Origin: JAHEZL01 sp046074525
Lineage (GTDB): Bacteria; Bacteroidota; Bacteroidia; Flavobacteriales_C; GCA-002722245
Direction: 5' to 3'
Length of the DNA stretch: 64,000 nt
Assembly: GCA_046074525.1 (NCBI GenBank)
Contig: JBJTOK010000021.1
Location: 1-64,000 of the forward strand
The notes under the pieces are model-generated. The model was not told where the DNA came from. It was given only the letters and a program-made list of their open reading frames with translations, and ran no database searches. Of this stretch, positions 34,630 to 44,331 are shown one piece after another. Every line of letters begins with the position of its first letter. The stretch's first letter is position 1. The translations under genes were made by a program, and so were the position numbers.

Positions 34630-37038
34630 TTAGTTTCTTAAAGGTTTACCTGTAGTTAATATACTTTGGATTCTTTCCAATGTCTTCTTAGTACCACAGA
34701 GGGAGAGGAAAGCCTCTCGTTCGAGATCAAGAAGATATTGTTCAGATACTTCAGTTTTTGCTGATAGATCGCCACCGCACATTACATAACCCAGCTTTTC
34801 AGAGATGAGTTTGTCGTGTTCAGAAATGTATCCCCCCGAATACATGGTGTTGGCACCGGCGTAAACCATACCTAAGCCCTCCCTTCCCAGCACGCGGATG
34901 TTCTTGCGCATAGCAGGTTGGGTATAGCCCTGGTGGGCAAGGCGCAATACCGATTCTTTGGCATCGGTAAGGAGCCTGTCCTGGTTAAGGGTCACGCGGT
35001 CGCGGCCTTTCATATAATATCCTAAATCAAAAGCTTCGTGTGCTGAGGAGGCCACTTTAGCCATACCTATAGTAAGGAAAGCATTTTTAAGGGCAGGCAA
35101 TTCGATATCGCCTTCAAAGGTAGCATCCGACATGCGCAGGGCGAATTCCTTGGTTCCGCCACCGCCCGGGATGAGTCCTGCACCCACTTCCACCAAGCCT
35201 ACGTAAGTCTCGGCATAAGCCTGAATCTGGTCGGCATGTAATGCAATTTCACAACCGCCGCCCAATGCGAGCTGGTGGTGCGCCACTACAACCGGGATAG
35301 ATGAATATCTTACGCGCATCATAGTTTTCTGGAAGATGCGGATAGCGAAATCCACTTCATCCCATTCCTGGTCGGCAGCGTACATAAACAGCATACCGAG
35401 GTTGGCACCCGCCGAGAAGTTGGCGCCCTGGTTACCGATCACGAGGCCTTTCCATCCTTCATTTTCAGCAATATCAATAGCCTTGTTGATGCCCTGAATC
35501 ACATCACCACCCATGGTGTTCATCTTGCTGTGGAACTCACAGCACAGAACGCCGTCGCCCATATCAAAAATGGTAGCGCCGGAGTTTTTCCAAACGGTTT
35601 TGGTGTTTCTGATGTTATCCAGAATGATGAAGTTTTCCGCTCCCGGAATGGCTTTGTAAGAACCAGAAGCAACATCATAATATTTCTTAGTTCCGTTTTC
35701 AATGACATAGAAAGCATCTTTGCCGCTTTCCACCATTTTGCTGATCCACGCAGCTGGTTGAGCACCTGCCTTGTTCATCATGGCTACAGATTCCTTCACG
35801 CCAACGGCATCCCACAGTTCAAAGGGACCCAGTTCCCAGCCGAAGCCGGCTTTCATTGCAGCATCTATCTTGTAGAGTTCATCGGAAATTTCAGGAATTC
35901 GGTTGGATACGTAAACGAAAAGTTCAGCAAAAGTCTTGCGGTAAAAATCTCCGGCTTTGTCGGTGCCTGAAGCTAAAATCTTGATTCTCTTTTTCAGGTT
36001 GTCTTCGTTCTTGGCCATTTCCAGCGTAGCGAAGTTTACCTTTTTCTTGCCTGGTTCATATTCCAGAGTTTTCAGGTTGAGGGAGAAAATCTCCTTTTTG
36101 CCTGAGCTTTTATCTTGCTTGTAAAATCCTTGTTTTGTTTTAGAGCCCAACCAGCCTTTTTCCACCATTTTGCTGATGTAGCCTGGAATGGTGAATACTT
36201 TGTTGGCTTCGTCGTTCGGACAGTTTTGCTGAACGCCTTGTGCTACTTTCACAAGAGTATCCAGGCCTACAACGTCGCAGGTACGGAAGGTGGCTGATTT
36301 CGGACGGCCCAGTGCCGGCCCAGTGAGTTTGTCTACCTCATCTATCGTGAGGTCCATTGCTTCCACAGTGTGAAAGAGGCTCATGATGGAGAAAACCCCG
36401 ATACGGTTAGCGATGAAAGCCGGAGTATCCTTACACAGTACGGTGGTTTTACCCAGGATCAGGTCGCCGTATTCCATGAAGAACTTCGTTACTTCAGGAT
36501 CGGTTTTGGTAGAAGGAATAACTTCTAAAAGCTTTAAGTATCTGGGCGGATTGAAGAAGTGCGTTCCGCAGAAATTTTTCTTGAAATCATCAGAGCGGCC
36601 ATCAAGCATCATCTCGATAGGAATCCCTGAAGTATTGGAAGTAATTAAAGTTCCCGGCTTGCGGAATTTCTCCACCTGCTCGAAAACAATTTTCTTGATG
36701 TTGATGTTTTCTACAACAGCCTCTATGATCCAGTCGCAATCGGCGATGAGCTTCATGTCATCATCGAAGCTCCCTGTGGAGATCAATCGTGCATCTGATT
36801 TTTTGTACAAGGGGGAAGGATTGGATTTGATAGCTGTTTGCAGCGCATCGTTCACTATCCTGTTTTTTACTTTTTTGTTATCGAGAGCTAGGCCGGCTGC
36901 TTTTTCAGCATCGTTCAGCTCCTTTGGTGCAATGTCCAGAAGTAAGACCTGAATACCTACGTTTGCAAAGTGGCATGCGATTCGTGAACCCATAACCCCT
37001 GACCCTAAAACAGCTGCTTTCCTAATGTGTCTTTCCAT
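34630..37038 (-). CDS. 3-hydroxyacyl-CoA dehydrogenase / enoyl-CoA hydratase
   Basis: A bifunctional beta-oxidation enzyme of 802 aa. The NAD-binding dehydrogenase comes first (AAVLGSGVMGSRIACHFANVG), with its C-terminal domains around residues 190-460. The enoyl-CoA hydratase domain is at the C-terminus (NFSAGANLGMLFMYA, LALGGGCEIALHAD, EVGAGLIPGGGGTKEFA). This order is opposite to E. coli FadB and matches the FadN type. I place the start at 37038 (MERHIRKAAVLG) because the frame upstream adds only a non-conserved 17-residue stretch. Upstream and downstream genes supply the acyl-CoA substrate and the thiolase. Confidence 0.93.
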   Translation of the reverse strand: MERHIRKAAVLGSGVMGSRIACHFANVGIQVLLLDIAPKELNDAEKAAGLALDNKKVKNRIVNDALQTAIKSNPSPLYKKSDARLISTGSFDDDMKLIADCDWIIEAVVENINIKKIVFEQVEKFRKPGTLITSNTSGIPIEMMLDGRSDDFKKNFCGTHFFNPPRYLKLLEVIPSTKTDPEVTKFFMEYGDLILGKTTVLCKDTPAFIANRIGVFSIMSLFHTVEAMDLTIDEVDKLTGPALGRPKSATFRTCDVVGLDTLVKVAQGVQQNCPNDEANKVFTIPGYISKMVEKGWLGSKTKQGFYKQDKSSGKKEIFSLNLKTLEYEPGKKKVNFATLEMAKNEDNLKKRIKILASGTDKAGDFYRKTFAELFVYVSNRIPEISDELYKIDAAMKAGFGWELGPFELWDAVGVKESVAMMNKAGAQPAAWISKMVESGKDAFYVIENGTKKYYDVASGSYKAIPGAENFIILDNIRNTKTVWKNSGATIFDMGDGVLCCEFHSKMNTMGGDVIQGINKAIDIAENEGWKGLVIGNQGANFSAGANLGMLFMYAADQEWDEVDFAIRIFQKTMMRVRYSSIPVVVAHHQLALGGGCEIALHADQIQAYAETYVGLVEVGAGLIPGGGGTKEFALRMSDATFEGDIELPALKNAFLTIGMAKVASSAHEAFDLGYYMKGRDRVTLNQDRLLTDAKESVLRLAHQGYTQPAMRKNIRVLGREGLGMVYAGANTMYSGGYISEHDKLISEKLGYVMCGGDLSAKTEVSEQYLLDLEREAFLSLCGTKKTLERIQSILTTGKPLRN

Positions 37039-37129
37039 CTGATTGATTGAATTACGTTTTAAAAATAAGAAGAATTTCAGGCAACACATTCTCTATTGAA
37101 TGTTTTTTTGCCTAATGTATTGTTGATAA

Positions 37130-38893
37130 TTAGTTTGCCCCGTAAATTTTGGTGAACAGATCCTTGTGCTTCTCCATGATGATCTTGCGTTTCGGCTTGA
37201 GGGTAGGGGTGAGTTCACCACCATCCACCGTCCACTCGTGATCGATGAGTTCAAAGCGTTTTATCTGTTCTACCTTGCCCAAATTCTGGTTGTATTTGTT
37301 TATTTCCTCCTGGATGAGTTTAATCACCTCCTTGTTTGCGATCAATTCCTTGTTGGAACCGAACTTCATACCCTGTGCTTCCATGTGTTTTTTCACTTCC
37401 GCAAAGGTCGGTACGATATAGGCTGAAGCGTGTTTCTGATTTTCACCAATGACCATGATTTGTTCGATGTATGGCGATTCCTTGAAGGAATTTTCAATGG
37501 GTTGCGGACTGATATACTTGCCGCCGGAGGTTTTGAACATCTCCTTCTTGCGATCAGTGATTTTTAGCATTTTCCCGTCGAAGGTACCAATGTCGCCAGT
37601 ATGGAACCATCCATCTTTATCAATGGCTTCGGCAGTTAAATCTGCGCGTTTGTAGTAGCCTTTCATTACGTTCGGACCCTTAACCAGAATTTCGCCGTCT
37701 TCAGCAATTTTTACTACTACGTCAGTGATTACTTCGCCTACAGTTCCAAACTTGGTTTTGCCTTCGCCCAAAAGGTTCACGGCAATTACCGGTGAGGTTT
37801 CTGTTAAGCCGTAGCCTTCCAGAATGGGAATTTTTGCAGCCCAGAAGAAGCGTTGCAAGCGCGGTTGCAGCGCAGCACTTCCCGACACAATACATTTGAG
37901 GTAGCCACCAAGATTGGCTCGTATTTTACTGTATACCAGCTTGTCGGCAATAAAATGTTTGAAGCGGTACCAGAGTCCTTTATCAAAATCGTATTCAGTG
38001 GCTACTTTGACCGCCCACAGGAAGATCAATTTCTGTATCCCGGTTTTTACATTTCCACCTGCGATGATTTTATCGTATACTTTTTCAATGAGACGCGGCA
38101 CAGCTGTGAAAGTGTGAGGCTTTATTTCGCGTATATTGTCGCCAATGGTATCAAGGCTCTCGGCATAGTAAAGAGAGAGGCCCTGATATTGGTAGAGGTA
38201 AATCAGCATTCTTTCAAAAACGTGGCACAACGGCAGGAAGCTCAGAGCCCTGTCGTGGTAGCTGAAAGGAGTAAGCTTTGAACCGGTAACAAAATTGCTC
38301 ACGAGGTTGGTGTGGGTCAGCATTACTCCTTTAGGTGTTCCTGTGGTTCCTGATGTGTAGATCAGGGTAAGCAAATCGTCGGGTTGTACAGCTTTTTTGC
38401 ACGCATCCAGCTTTTCGGGATCGGGATTGTCTTTCCCGAGTTTTTCCACTTCCTTCCAGTTTTTGGCCCCCGGTACGTCGTTGAAGGTGTAAACATCTTT
38501 CATTGTGGGTACCGACGGCTGTACGCGTTTTACCTTATCGTACAATTCTTTATCAGAAACAAAAACATATTGTACTTCTGAGTCATTAAAGATATATCTG
38601 AAATCCTCTTCGCTGATGGTAGGATACATCGGCACACTGGTTATGCCTATCATGGAAAGGCCCATGTCGATGAAGTTCCATTCGGGCCTGTTGTTTGAGC
38701 TGATGATGGCTACTTTATCCTCGCGTTTGAGTCCGAGCTTCAGAAAGCCATGGCTGAGGTTAGTAGAAATATGTTTGTAAGTCTGGGTGTCGTACGTTTT
38801 CCAGCTGCCCTGAACCTTGTAAGCCAAGGCCACGTCCAGCGGACGTTCCTGAAGGCAGTAGTCTAAAATATCAAAGGTGCGTTTTACTTCCAT
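37130..38893 (-). CDS. Long-chain fatty acyl-CoA synthetase
   Basis: An AMP-forming ligase that activates fatty acids for beta-oxidation. The 587-aa protein has the adenylate motif LIYTSGTTGTPKGVMLTH, the linker GYGLTETSPVIAVN, and the hinge region DGWFHTGDIGTFDGKMLKITDRKKE, then a C-terminal Lys-rich domain (LTPTLKPKRKII). It is a typical FadD15-like enzyme with no membrane segment. It heads the leftward operon 38893 to 31046 and is divergent from corA across a 140-base intergenic region that must hold both promoters. Confidence 0.92.
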   Translation of the reverse strand: MEVKRTFDILDYCLQERPLDVALAYKVQGSWKTYDTQTYKHISTNLSHGFLKLGLKREDKVAIISSNNRPEWNFIDMGLSMIGITSVPMYPTISEEDFRYIFNDSEVQYVFVSDKELYDKVKRVQPSVPTMKDVYTFNDVPGAKNWKEVEKLGKDNPDPEKLDACKKAVQPDDLLTLIYTSGTTGTPKGVMLTHTNLVSNFVTGSKLTPFSYHDRALSFLPLCHVFERMLIYLYQYQGLSLYYAESLDTIGDNIREIKPHTFTAVPRLIEKVYDKIIAGGNVKTGIQKLIFLWAVKVATEYDFDKGLWYRFKHFIADKLVYSKIRANLGGYLKCIVSGSAALQPRLQRFFWAAKIPILEGYGLTETSPVIAVNLLGEGKTKFGTVGEVITDVVVKIAEDGEILVKGPNVMKGYYKRADLTAEAIDKDGWFHTGDIGTFDGKMLKITDRKKEMFKTSGGKYISPQPIENSFKESPYIEQIMVIGENQKHASAYIVPTFAEVKKHMEAQGMKFGSNKELIANKEVIKLIQEEINKYNQNLGKVEQIKRFELIDHEWTVDGGELTPTLKPKRKIIMEKHKDLFTKIYGAN

Positions 38894-39034
38894 ATGGTTA
38901 AGGCTTTTTTATACAGGTACCAGTATACATGTTATTGGGTTAAAAAGTTATCGTGCTAAATAAAATATTTTCAAGTGCTTGTAAATCTTGCTCTTTAAGA
39001 TATTATTTTAGAGTCATAATTTAAAATCTGTTTC

Positions 39035-40084
39035 TTGGAAAAAGTAGAAGATCTGAGTCTGCACGACCTCAACTCCGTAGAGTTCATTGGTAAGCAATAT
39101 TGCGATAAGGCAAGCATGCAATTGTTTTCGTACAATAAAGAGGAACTTCTGGAAAACAAGGATTTTAAGATAGAGCAGTTACAGAAGTTCAGCGACGAAA
39201 AATATGTGTACTGGCTCAACCTGTATGGTTTGCACGATGTGGAACTCATTAAGGAGCTGGCGACAAAACTCAATGTGCATTACCTGGTCATACAGGATTT
39301 GCTTGATACTACATCACGTCCGAAGCTGCAGCATTTCGATGATTATATTTTCTTCACCGTGAAAGCCGTGCAGAGCATAGAGGGCAATAAAGTGGAGCTG
39401 ATACAAATCAGTTTCCTGCTTGGTAAGGGCTTTGTGCTGTCCTTTCAGGAAAAACCGGGCAACCACTTCCAGCAGATTCGAAAGATCCTCCGCGCAAAGG
39501 GAACGGTGAGGGAGCGCGGTTCAGACTTCCTGCAATATGCTTTGCTTGAGGCTATCCTGGAAGACTATTTCTTCGCTATCGACAAGCTGGAAATCAGCAT
39601 CAATGATCTGATGAAGCTCGATAATATTGAAAAATCTGATCCTGCGTCGCTCTTCACGATGGAAGCCCTCAAGGAAACTTTGCAGGAAATGAAGCGCTCC
39701 CTGCAGCCTTTAAAGGAAGCGATGAACCTTATAGAGAAAGGTGTTGCAGGCTTTATCAAACCTAAATCGGGCAAGTATTTCGCCGATTTAAAAGACCAGA
39801 GCATACAGCTCATTGAAGAACTCGATTTCAATATCCGTAAGCTGGAAAGTGGTGCCAACCTGTTTTTCTCTTACCAGAGTCACAAGATGAACGACACGAT
39901 GAAAACACTCACGGTGATATCGGCGATTTTTATTCCACTGACCTTTCTCGCCGGGATTTATGGGATGAACTTCGATCACTTCCCGGAAATTCACTGGTAT
40001 TATGGTTATCACATGTTTTGGGCGATTACTCTTGCTTTGGTGATTGTGTTGGTGATTTATTTTAAGAGGAAGAAGTGGTTGTAG
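39035..40084 (+). CDS. corA: Magnesium/cobalt transporter CorA
   Basis: A pentameric divalent cation channel, 349 aa. The N-terminal cytoplasmic domain includes LVIQDLLDTTSRPKLQHFDDY, a long helix follows (about residues 200-290), and two membrane helices at the end carry the selectivity motif YGMNFDHFPE between them. The start is probably TTG at 39035: an in-frame stop lies 18 bases upstream and the next ATG would remove conserved N-terminal sequence. It is monocistronic, and a degenerate dispersed repeat follows the stop. Confidence 0.92.
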   Translation: MEKVEDLSLHDLNSVEFIGKQYCDKASMQLFSYNKEELLENKDFKIEQLQKFSDEKYVYWLNLYGLHDVELIKELATKLNVHYLVIQDLLDTTSRPKLQHFDDYIFFTVKAVQSIEGNKVELIQISFLLGKGFVLSFQEKPGNHFQQIRKILRAKGTVRERGSDFLQYALLEAILEDYFFAIDKLEISINDLMKLDNIEKSDPASLFTMEALKETLQEMKRSLQPLKEAMNLIEKGVAGFIKPKSGKYFADLKDQSIQLIEELDFNIRKLESGANLFFSYQSHKMNDTMKTLTVISAIFIPLTFLAGIYGMNFDHFPEIHWYYGYHMFWAITLALVIVLVIYFKRKKWL

Positions 40085-40092
40085 ACTTTCGA

Positions 40093-40172
40093 TGCTTTTT
40101 GTCGTGAAATAAAAAGTATCCAAAAAATTCAAGGGCCAATGCTTCCACCGCCCGAAGTTAGCGGCCCGCGCT
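40093..40172 (+). repeat. Degenerate copy of a dispersed intergenic repeat
   Basis: Sequence such as AAAAAGTATCCAAAAAATTCAAGG, GCTTCCACCGC and CGAAGTTAGCGG parallels the two better copies at 47332-47465 and 50077-50232, in the same orientation, but with gaps. It lies directly after corA. Confidence 0.4.
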
Positions 40173-40234
40173 CAAAACTCACTCTCAAGTCTGGCGCTGA
40201 TTCCCTTTGTTGGTTAATTATTTTCTCAATCCTA

Positions 40235-40264
40235 TTGTCATTCCTATTAATTTATGTATGTTTG
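40235..40264 (+). promoter_or_regulatory. Promoter of the initiator tRNA gene
   Basis: TTG at 40235-40237 and a perfect TAnnTTTG (TATGTTTG) at 40257-40264 are separated by 19 bases, the canonical Bacteroidota promoter geometry. Transcription would begin close to the mature tRNA 5' end at 40274. Confidence 0.8.
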
Positions 40265-40273
40265 CACCCATAT

Positions 40274-40346
<73 letters not shown>

Positions 40347-40359
40347 CTTTTTAAAGATT

Positions 40360-40386
40360 AAGCCTCTGATTATCAGGGGCTTTCTT
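40360..40386 (+). terminator. Terminator after tRNA-fMet
   Basis: AAGCCTCTGAT and ATCAGGGGCTT form an 11-bp stem with one T-G pair around a short TT loop, followed by TTCTTGTT. It lies 14 bases after the tRNA and would end its transcript. Confidence 0.75.
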
Positions 40387-40410
40387 GTTCCTCCACCTAT
40401 CCTAAAGTGA

Positions 40411-40791
40411 CCTATTTGTTACCTCCGAGGTATACTATACCATTTTGCTACTGGTTTAAATGTTCATGATGATAGATGGAACAGCATTGCTCAGAAGGTT
40501 GAGGGTAGGGATAAAACTACCTTAAATCTTAACCAACAACTGGATAATATCAAACAAAAGCTCAATGAGGCTTATGCTCACCTTGCTATAACAGAAGATA
40601 TAGTTGATGCAGCAGATGTCAAGAGAATTTACTTTGGTGATGACAACAGAAATCTAAAGCTGTTGGAAGCCTATAAAATACACAATGATAAATTGGAAGT
40701 AACTTTAAACAATAAATCAAAATCGGAAAACACATCAATATGTTGGTTGTTATTGAATTATAAAATTCATGACACAAATAAATCAAGATGA
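40411..40791 (+). pseudogene. Tyrosine recombinase/integrase, N-terminal remnant
   Basis: An open frame without a start codon encodes ATGLNVHDDRWNSIAQKVEG followed by NQQLDNIKQKLNEAYAHL, the arm-binding/SAM-like N-terminal region of Bacteroidota site-specific tyrosine recombinases (usually FSTGLKVxxxxWN...NxxLDxIKxxL). The frame begins after a stop at 40408 and ends in TGA at 40789. The catalytic domain with R-H-R-Y is absent. Its position 64 bases after tRNA-fMet suggests a former integrative element that used this tRNA as attachment site. No second copy of the tRNA end was noticed in the window. Confidence 0.7.
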
Positions 40792-41009
40792 ATACAGGGA
40801 TTCTAATACAGGTTTTTAATTCTTTTTTGTGAAAAATAGTCTTGAAAAAATTAACTTTTTCAACCCAAAAAAGAAGTGAAGAACATTGGCCAAGGGGAGC
40901 GATTTTATGGCTATTTCCTTCTCAGTTAGCAAGGGTTAATGGGTTAATATTTCAAATGCCTTTCCTTTAAGTATGCGCTAGTACCAATGATTTTGCTTTG
41001 TTTTTTATA

Positions 41010-41017
41010 TACCTTTG
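41010..41017 (+). promoter_or_regulatory. Promoter -7 box of the T9SS-secreted protein gene
   Basis: TACCTTTG is a perfect TAnnTTTG match. A transcription start near 41024 lies downstream of the alternative ATG at 40987, supporting the start at 41071. A TTG triplet occurs at 40993, closer than the preferred 19-base spacing. Confidence 0.5.
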
Positions 41018-41070
41018 TATCTGATTTGCAAATAATTTCAACTTCCGCACAGCACAATTTTGAAAGAAAT

Positions 41071-44000
41071 ATGAAACAAGAGATTTACGCAGGTAATCGC
41101 TCATATTGTCATTCATGCAATAGATATTTCTTCAATACGGTCTTTTCAAGATTAATTAGCGCTCCTATATTCACTTTGATCTGCTTGCTTGTTTCAAATG
41201 CGCTGTATGGTGCAACAAAAACCTGGGATGGCGGCGGAGCAGATAATAATTGGAGTACTGCAGCCAATTGGGACTTAGATGTGGCACCTGTTGCTGGAGA
41301 TGCATTAATTTTTGATGGCTCTACAAGAACATCTCCCAGCAATGATTTTGCTGCGGCCACAAATTTTGCATCTATTACTTTTGCTGCCACTGCAAGCGCA
41401 TTTACTTTGTCGGGAAATTCAGTTACAATCACAGGCGGAGCTTCGGCCATAACAGCAAATAATACAAGCTTGACGATGACGATTGGCAACAATATTATTT
41501 TTAGCACTTCTGCACCCACCATAACAACTACTTCAGGTGGAACACTTGCTATAAGCGGAACCGTTGCAAATGGCGGATTTGCAATAACTGTTTCTTCAGC
41601 TGGAACAGCTACTTTAAGTGGAATTGTCAGTGGTACCGGAAGCATGACCACTTCTGGTGCTGGCACACTTACTTTGTCTGCTGCAAACACCTTCTCAGGT
41701 GGAATTACCCTAAGTGCGGGAACATTGAATATAAATAATGCAACAGCATTGGGAACAGGAACTTTCACGATTTCAGGAGGAACGATTAACAATACGTCTG
41801 GAGGCAGCATTACTAATTCCTCTAATAATGTCATTACCTGGAGCGGCAATTTTACTTTTACAGGTTCTAATGCCTTAAATCTCGGTACAGGAGCTGTAGA
41901 TATGGGAGCATCTACACGTACAGCTACTGTAAGCGCATCAACTCTTACATTTGGAGGCATTATAAGCGGAACAAGTGGATTGATTAAGGCAGGAGCAGGA
42001 ACGTTGCAATTAGGAACTACGTCCGGTGCTCATTGGACGGGCTCTGTGACAGTGAGTGCAGGCACATTAAATCTAGGTGCTCCAAGCAGTGATAATTACA
42101 AAGCGACTACATGGACCATCGACGCAGGAGCTACAATGTATAATAACAACGGAGGTAATATCATTGTAAATACAGCGGTAATTACAGTTAACGGAACTTG
42201 GAATATGAATAGCCAAAAAGATGCTATTGGTTATATTGCCGGCTCCGGAAATGTAACCAACTTTGGGACTTCTACAGCCGGCGATGGATTTGAAATAGAT
42301 TTACCATCAACCGGCACAGGAAGTGATTTTTCAGGAGTAATATCAGGACCGGGAACCTTTAAGCTACGTGGTCAGCAAGGATCAGGTAAGCAAGTGCTTA
42401 GTGGACTAAATACGTATACAGGTCCTACGTATATTCAAAAAGGTACTTTAAGTATAAATACGATTAAGAACGTAAATGCCGGGGCTAGTGCGATCGGGAA
42501 CCCCGCCAATGCATCGGATGGTACCATTCCGATAGGATCCACCACAAACACAGCAATACTTGAATACACAGGAACCACAAACAGCACGGATCGAGTGATC
42601 GATTTAGCTGGAACAACCGGCGGAGCAACTATCGACCAATCAGGAACGGGAACCCTTACTTTTTCCAGTGATTTAACTGCTACAGGTGTAGGTTCAAAAA
42701 CATTAACCCTTCAAGGATCTACGGCTGGAGCTGGTGTGATTTCGGGAATCATTCCCGATGGATCGGGAACAACTTCATTAGCTAAATCGGGGACAGGAAC
42801 CTGGACAATTTCTGGTGCAAATACGTACGGAGGTACAACAACCATTAACGCAGGTACTTTACAACTGGGAGCGGCAGGCGTAATTCCCGATGCAAGTGCT
42901 GTAACCGCCAACGGAACCATGGATATGAATACTTACAGTGAAGCTATTGGTTCGTTAGCCGGTTCAGGAACTGTAGATAATGCAGCAGGAGGTGGCACAC
43001 CGACTCTTACCACCGGAGGAAATAATACGTCTACTACGTTTTCAGGTGTTATTAAAAATACCAGTGGAACCCTATCCTTAACGAAAAGTGGCTCAGGGAC
43101 ATTCACCATTAGTGGCTCAAATACTTACACTGGAACGACGACAATTACTGCGGGAACACTGCTATTAGGGGCCTCTGGAGTGATCTCCAATTCCAGTAAT
43201 GTGGTGATGAATGGGGGTACTTTTTCCACAGGATCAGGTGCCGGATATAGCGAAACCGTTGGAACTCTAAAGTTAAATGCCAACAGTATTATCGCTTTAG
43301 GAACTGGTAGCCATAACTTGAATTTTGCTGCAAGCAATGGTACTACATGGACCGGAGGAACATTACTTCGGATCACCGGTTGGCAGGGAAGCTGGAACTG
43401 TACCTCGGGCACTTCGGGAAAAATCTACACAGGCTCAAGTGCCGAACTTTCAGGAACAAAGCTGGCGCAAATTTTCTTTACTCACCCCATAAGTGGATTG
43501 CCTTATACAGCTTGTCAGTTAAGTGATGGCGAAATAGTTCCAACCGGAACTTTACCGGTTAAACTTGTTTCATTTTATGGAGAGCGGGAGCAGCATTCAT
43601 CGGTACTGCATTGGATTACAGCCAGTGAAATCAATAGCGATTATTTCGAAATACTTCGTTCTTCCGATGATATTCATTTTGAAAGCATTGGCAGGTTAAG
43701 TTCGGCTGGGAACAGTACGGATTTTATTTCTTACCGTTTTGAGGATTCTGCGGCGCCTGCAGGCTTTAGTTATTATAAATTGGTACAGTATGATTCCGAT
43801 GGCAAAAGTGAAAGTTTTAAAACAATTGCCATCAATAATTCTGAAGATGCATTTCGTATAATTGATTTATATCCTAATCCTGTTTCAACTGACCTTACGG
43901 TTAGTTTCACCACTGAAGCATCAGGATCGTGCTACATAAAAATAGTTGACGCCCAGGGCAAGGAAGTCTATGTTGCTATGATTGCTGCTGCAAAAGGCGA

Positions 44001-44109
44001 AAATGTTTTCAAGTTACCTGCCACGTCTTTTGCAGAGGGACAATACACTTTGATGATATGTAATGCTGATACGAAATGCCAAAGCAAGCAGTTCATAGTG
44101 AAGCACTGA
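41071..44109 (+). CDS. T9SS-secreted protein with autotransporter-type beta repeats
   Basis: A 1012-aa exported protein. A signal segment (SAPIFTLICLLVSNALYGA, about residues 30-50) precedes KTWDGGGADNNWSTAANWD, a common start of autotransporter-associated beta-strand proteins. At least five repeats of the type LSGANTYxGxTxIxAGTLxLG follow, a likely beta-helix rich in Thr, Ser and Gly. The last about 75 residues (LYPNPVSTDLTVSF to SKQFIVKH) are a type A sorting domain for type IX secretion. The ATG at 41071 is chosen because the signal peptide follows it and a promoter box lies at 41010. Likely a surface adhesin or matrix protein. No T9SS machinery gene is in the window. Confidence 0.85.
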   Translation: MKQEIYAGNRSYCHSCNRYFFNTVFSRLISAPIFTLICLLVSNALYGATKTWDGGGADNNWSTAANWDLDVAPVAGDALIFDGSTRTSPSNDFAAATNFASITFAATASAFTLSGNSVTITGGASAITANNTSLTMTIGNNIIFSTSAPTITTTSGGTLAISGTVANGGFAITVSSAGTATLSGIVSGTGSMTTSGAGTLTLSAANTFSGGITLSAGTLNINNATALGTGTFTISGGTINNTSGGSITNSSNNVITWSGNFTFTGSNALNLGTGAVDMGASTRTATVSASTLTFGGIISGTSGLIKAGAGTLQLGTTSGAHWTGSVTVSAGTLNLGAPSSDNYKATTWTIDAGATMYNNNGGNIIVNTAVITVNGTWNMNSQKDAIGYIAGSGNVTNFGTSTAGDGFEIDLPSTGTGSDFSGVISGPGTFKLRGQQGSGKQVLSGLNTYTGPTYIQKGTLSINTIKNVNAGASAIGNPANASDGTIPIGSTTNTAILEYTGTTNSTDRVIDLAGTTGGATIDQSGTGTLTFSSDLTATGVGSKTLTLQGSTAGAGVISGIIPDGSGTTSLAKSGTGTWTISGANTYGGTTTINAGTLQLGAAGVIPDASAVTANGTMDMNTYSEAIGSLAGSGTVDNAAGGGTPTLTTGGNNTSTTFSGVIKNTSGTLSLTKSGSGTFTISGSNTYTGTTTITAGTLLLGASGVISNSSNVVMNGGTFSTGSGAGYSETVGTLKLNANSIIALGTGSHNLNFAASNGTTWTGGTLLRITGWQGSWNCTSGTSGKIYTGSSAELSGTKLAQIFFTHPISGLPYTACQLSDGEIVPTGTLPVKLVSFYGEREQHSSVLHWITASEINSDYFEILRSSDDIHFESIGRLSSAGNSTDFISYRFEDSAAPAGFSYYKLVQYDSDGKSESFKTIAINNSEDAFRIIDLYPNPVSTDLTVSFTTEASGSCYIKIVDAQGKEVYVAMIAAAKGENVFKLPATSFAEGQYTLMICNADTKCQSKQFIVKH

Positions 44110-44201
44110 TCACATTTTGTCTGTATAAGACGCCTTTGTTTTTAGATTTTTTTTTCTAGTATTTGCTACTAAAACATATTGTCAACACTAATCCTTTTGC
44201 G

Positions 44202-44331
44202 ATGGATCGTATCTCAACAGTGTACCAAACACTAGCACATCTTACTCAGATGAGCGAAAGTGATTTCAAACTTTCAGAATCGCTCTGGAAACTTCGTCGC
44301 TACAAAAAAAATGAGTACTATAACCAATGTA
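44202..44331 (+). pseudogene. Crp/Fnr-family regulator, 5' fragment
   Basis: An ATG at 44202 opens a frame with MDRISTVYQTLAHLTQMSE and LSESLWKLRRYKKNEYYNQ, the beginning of a cAMP-receptor-like cyclic nucleotide-binding domain as in many Bacteroidota Crp/Fnr proteins. After NQ the similarity stops: the following bases belong to the IS1-type transposase on the other strand, and the frame ends at 44369 in unrelated residues. No continuation of the regulator was found downstream. The gene was probably cut by insertion followed by deletion. Confidence 0.5.

Noticed and set aside
41109..41960. 283-codon minus-strand frame rich in Val and Pro
   Set aside because: It mirrors the repetitive T9SS-secreted gene on the plus strand; the composition is the complement of Gly/Thr repeats, and no domain or start signal is visible.
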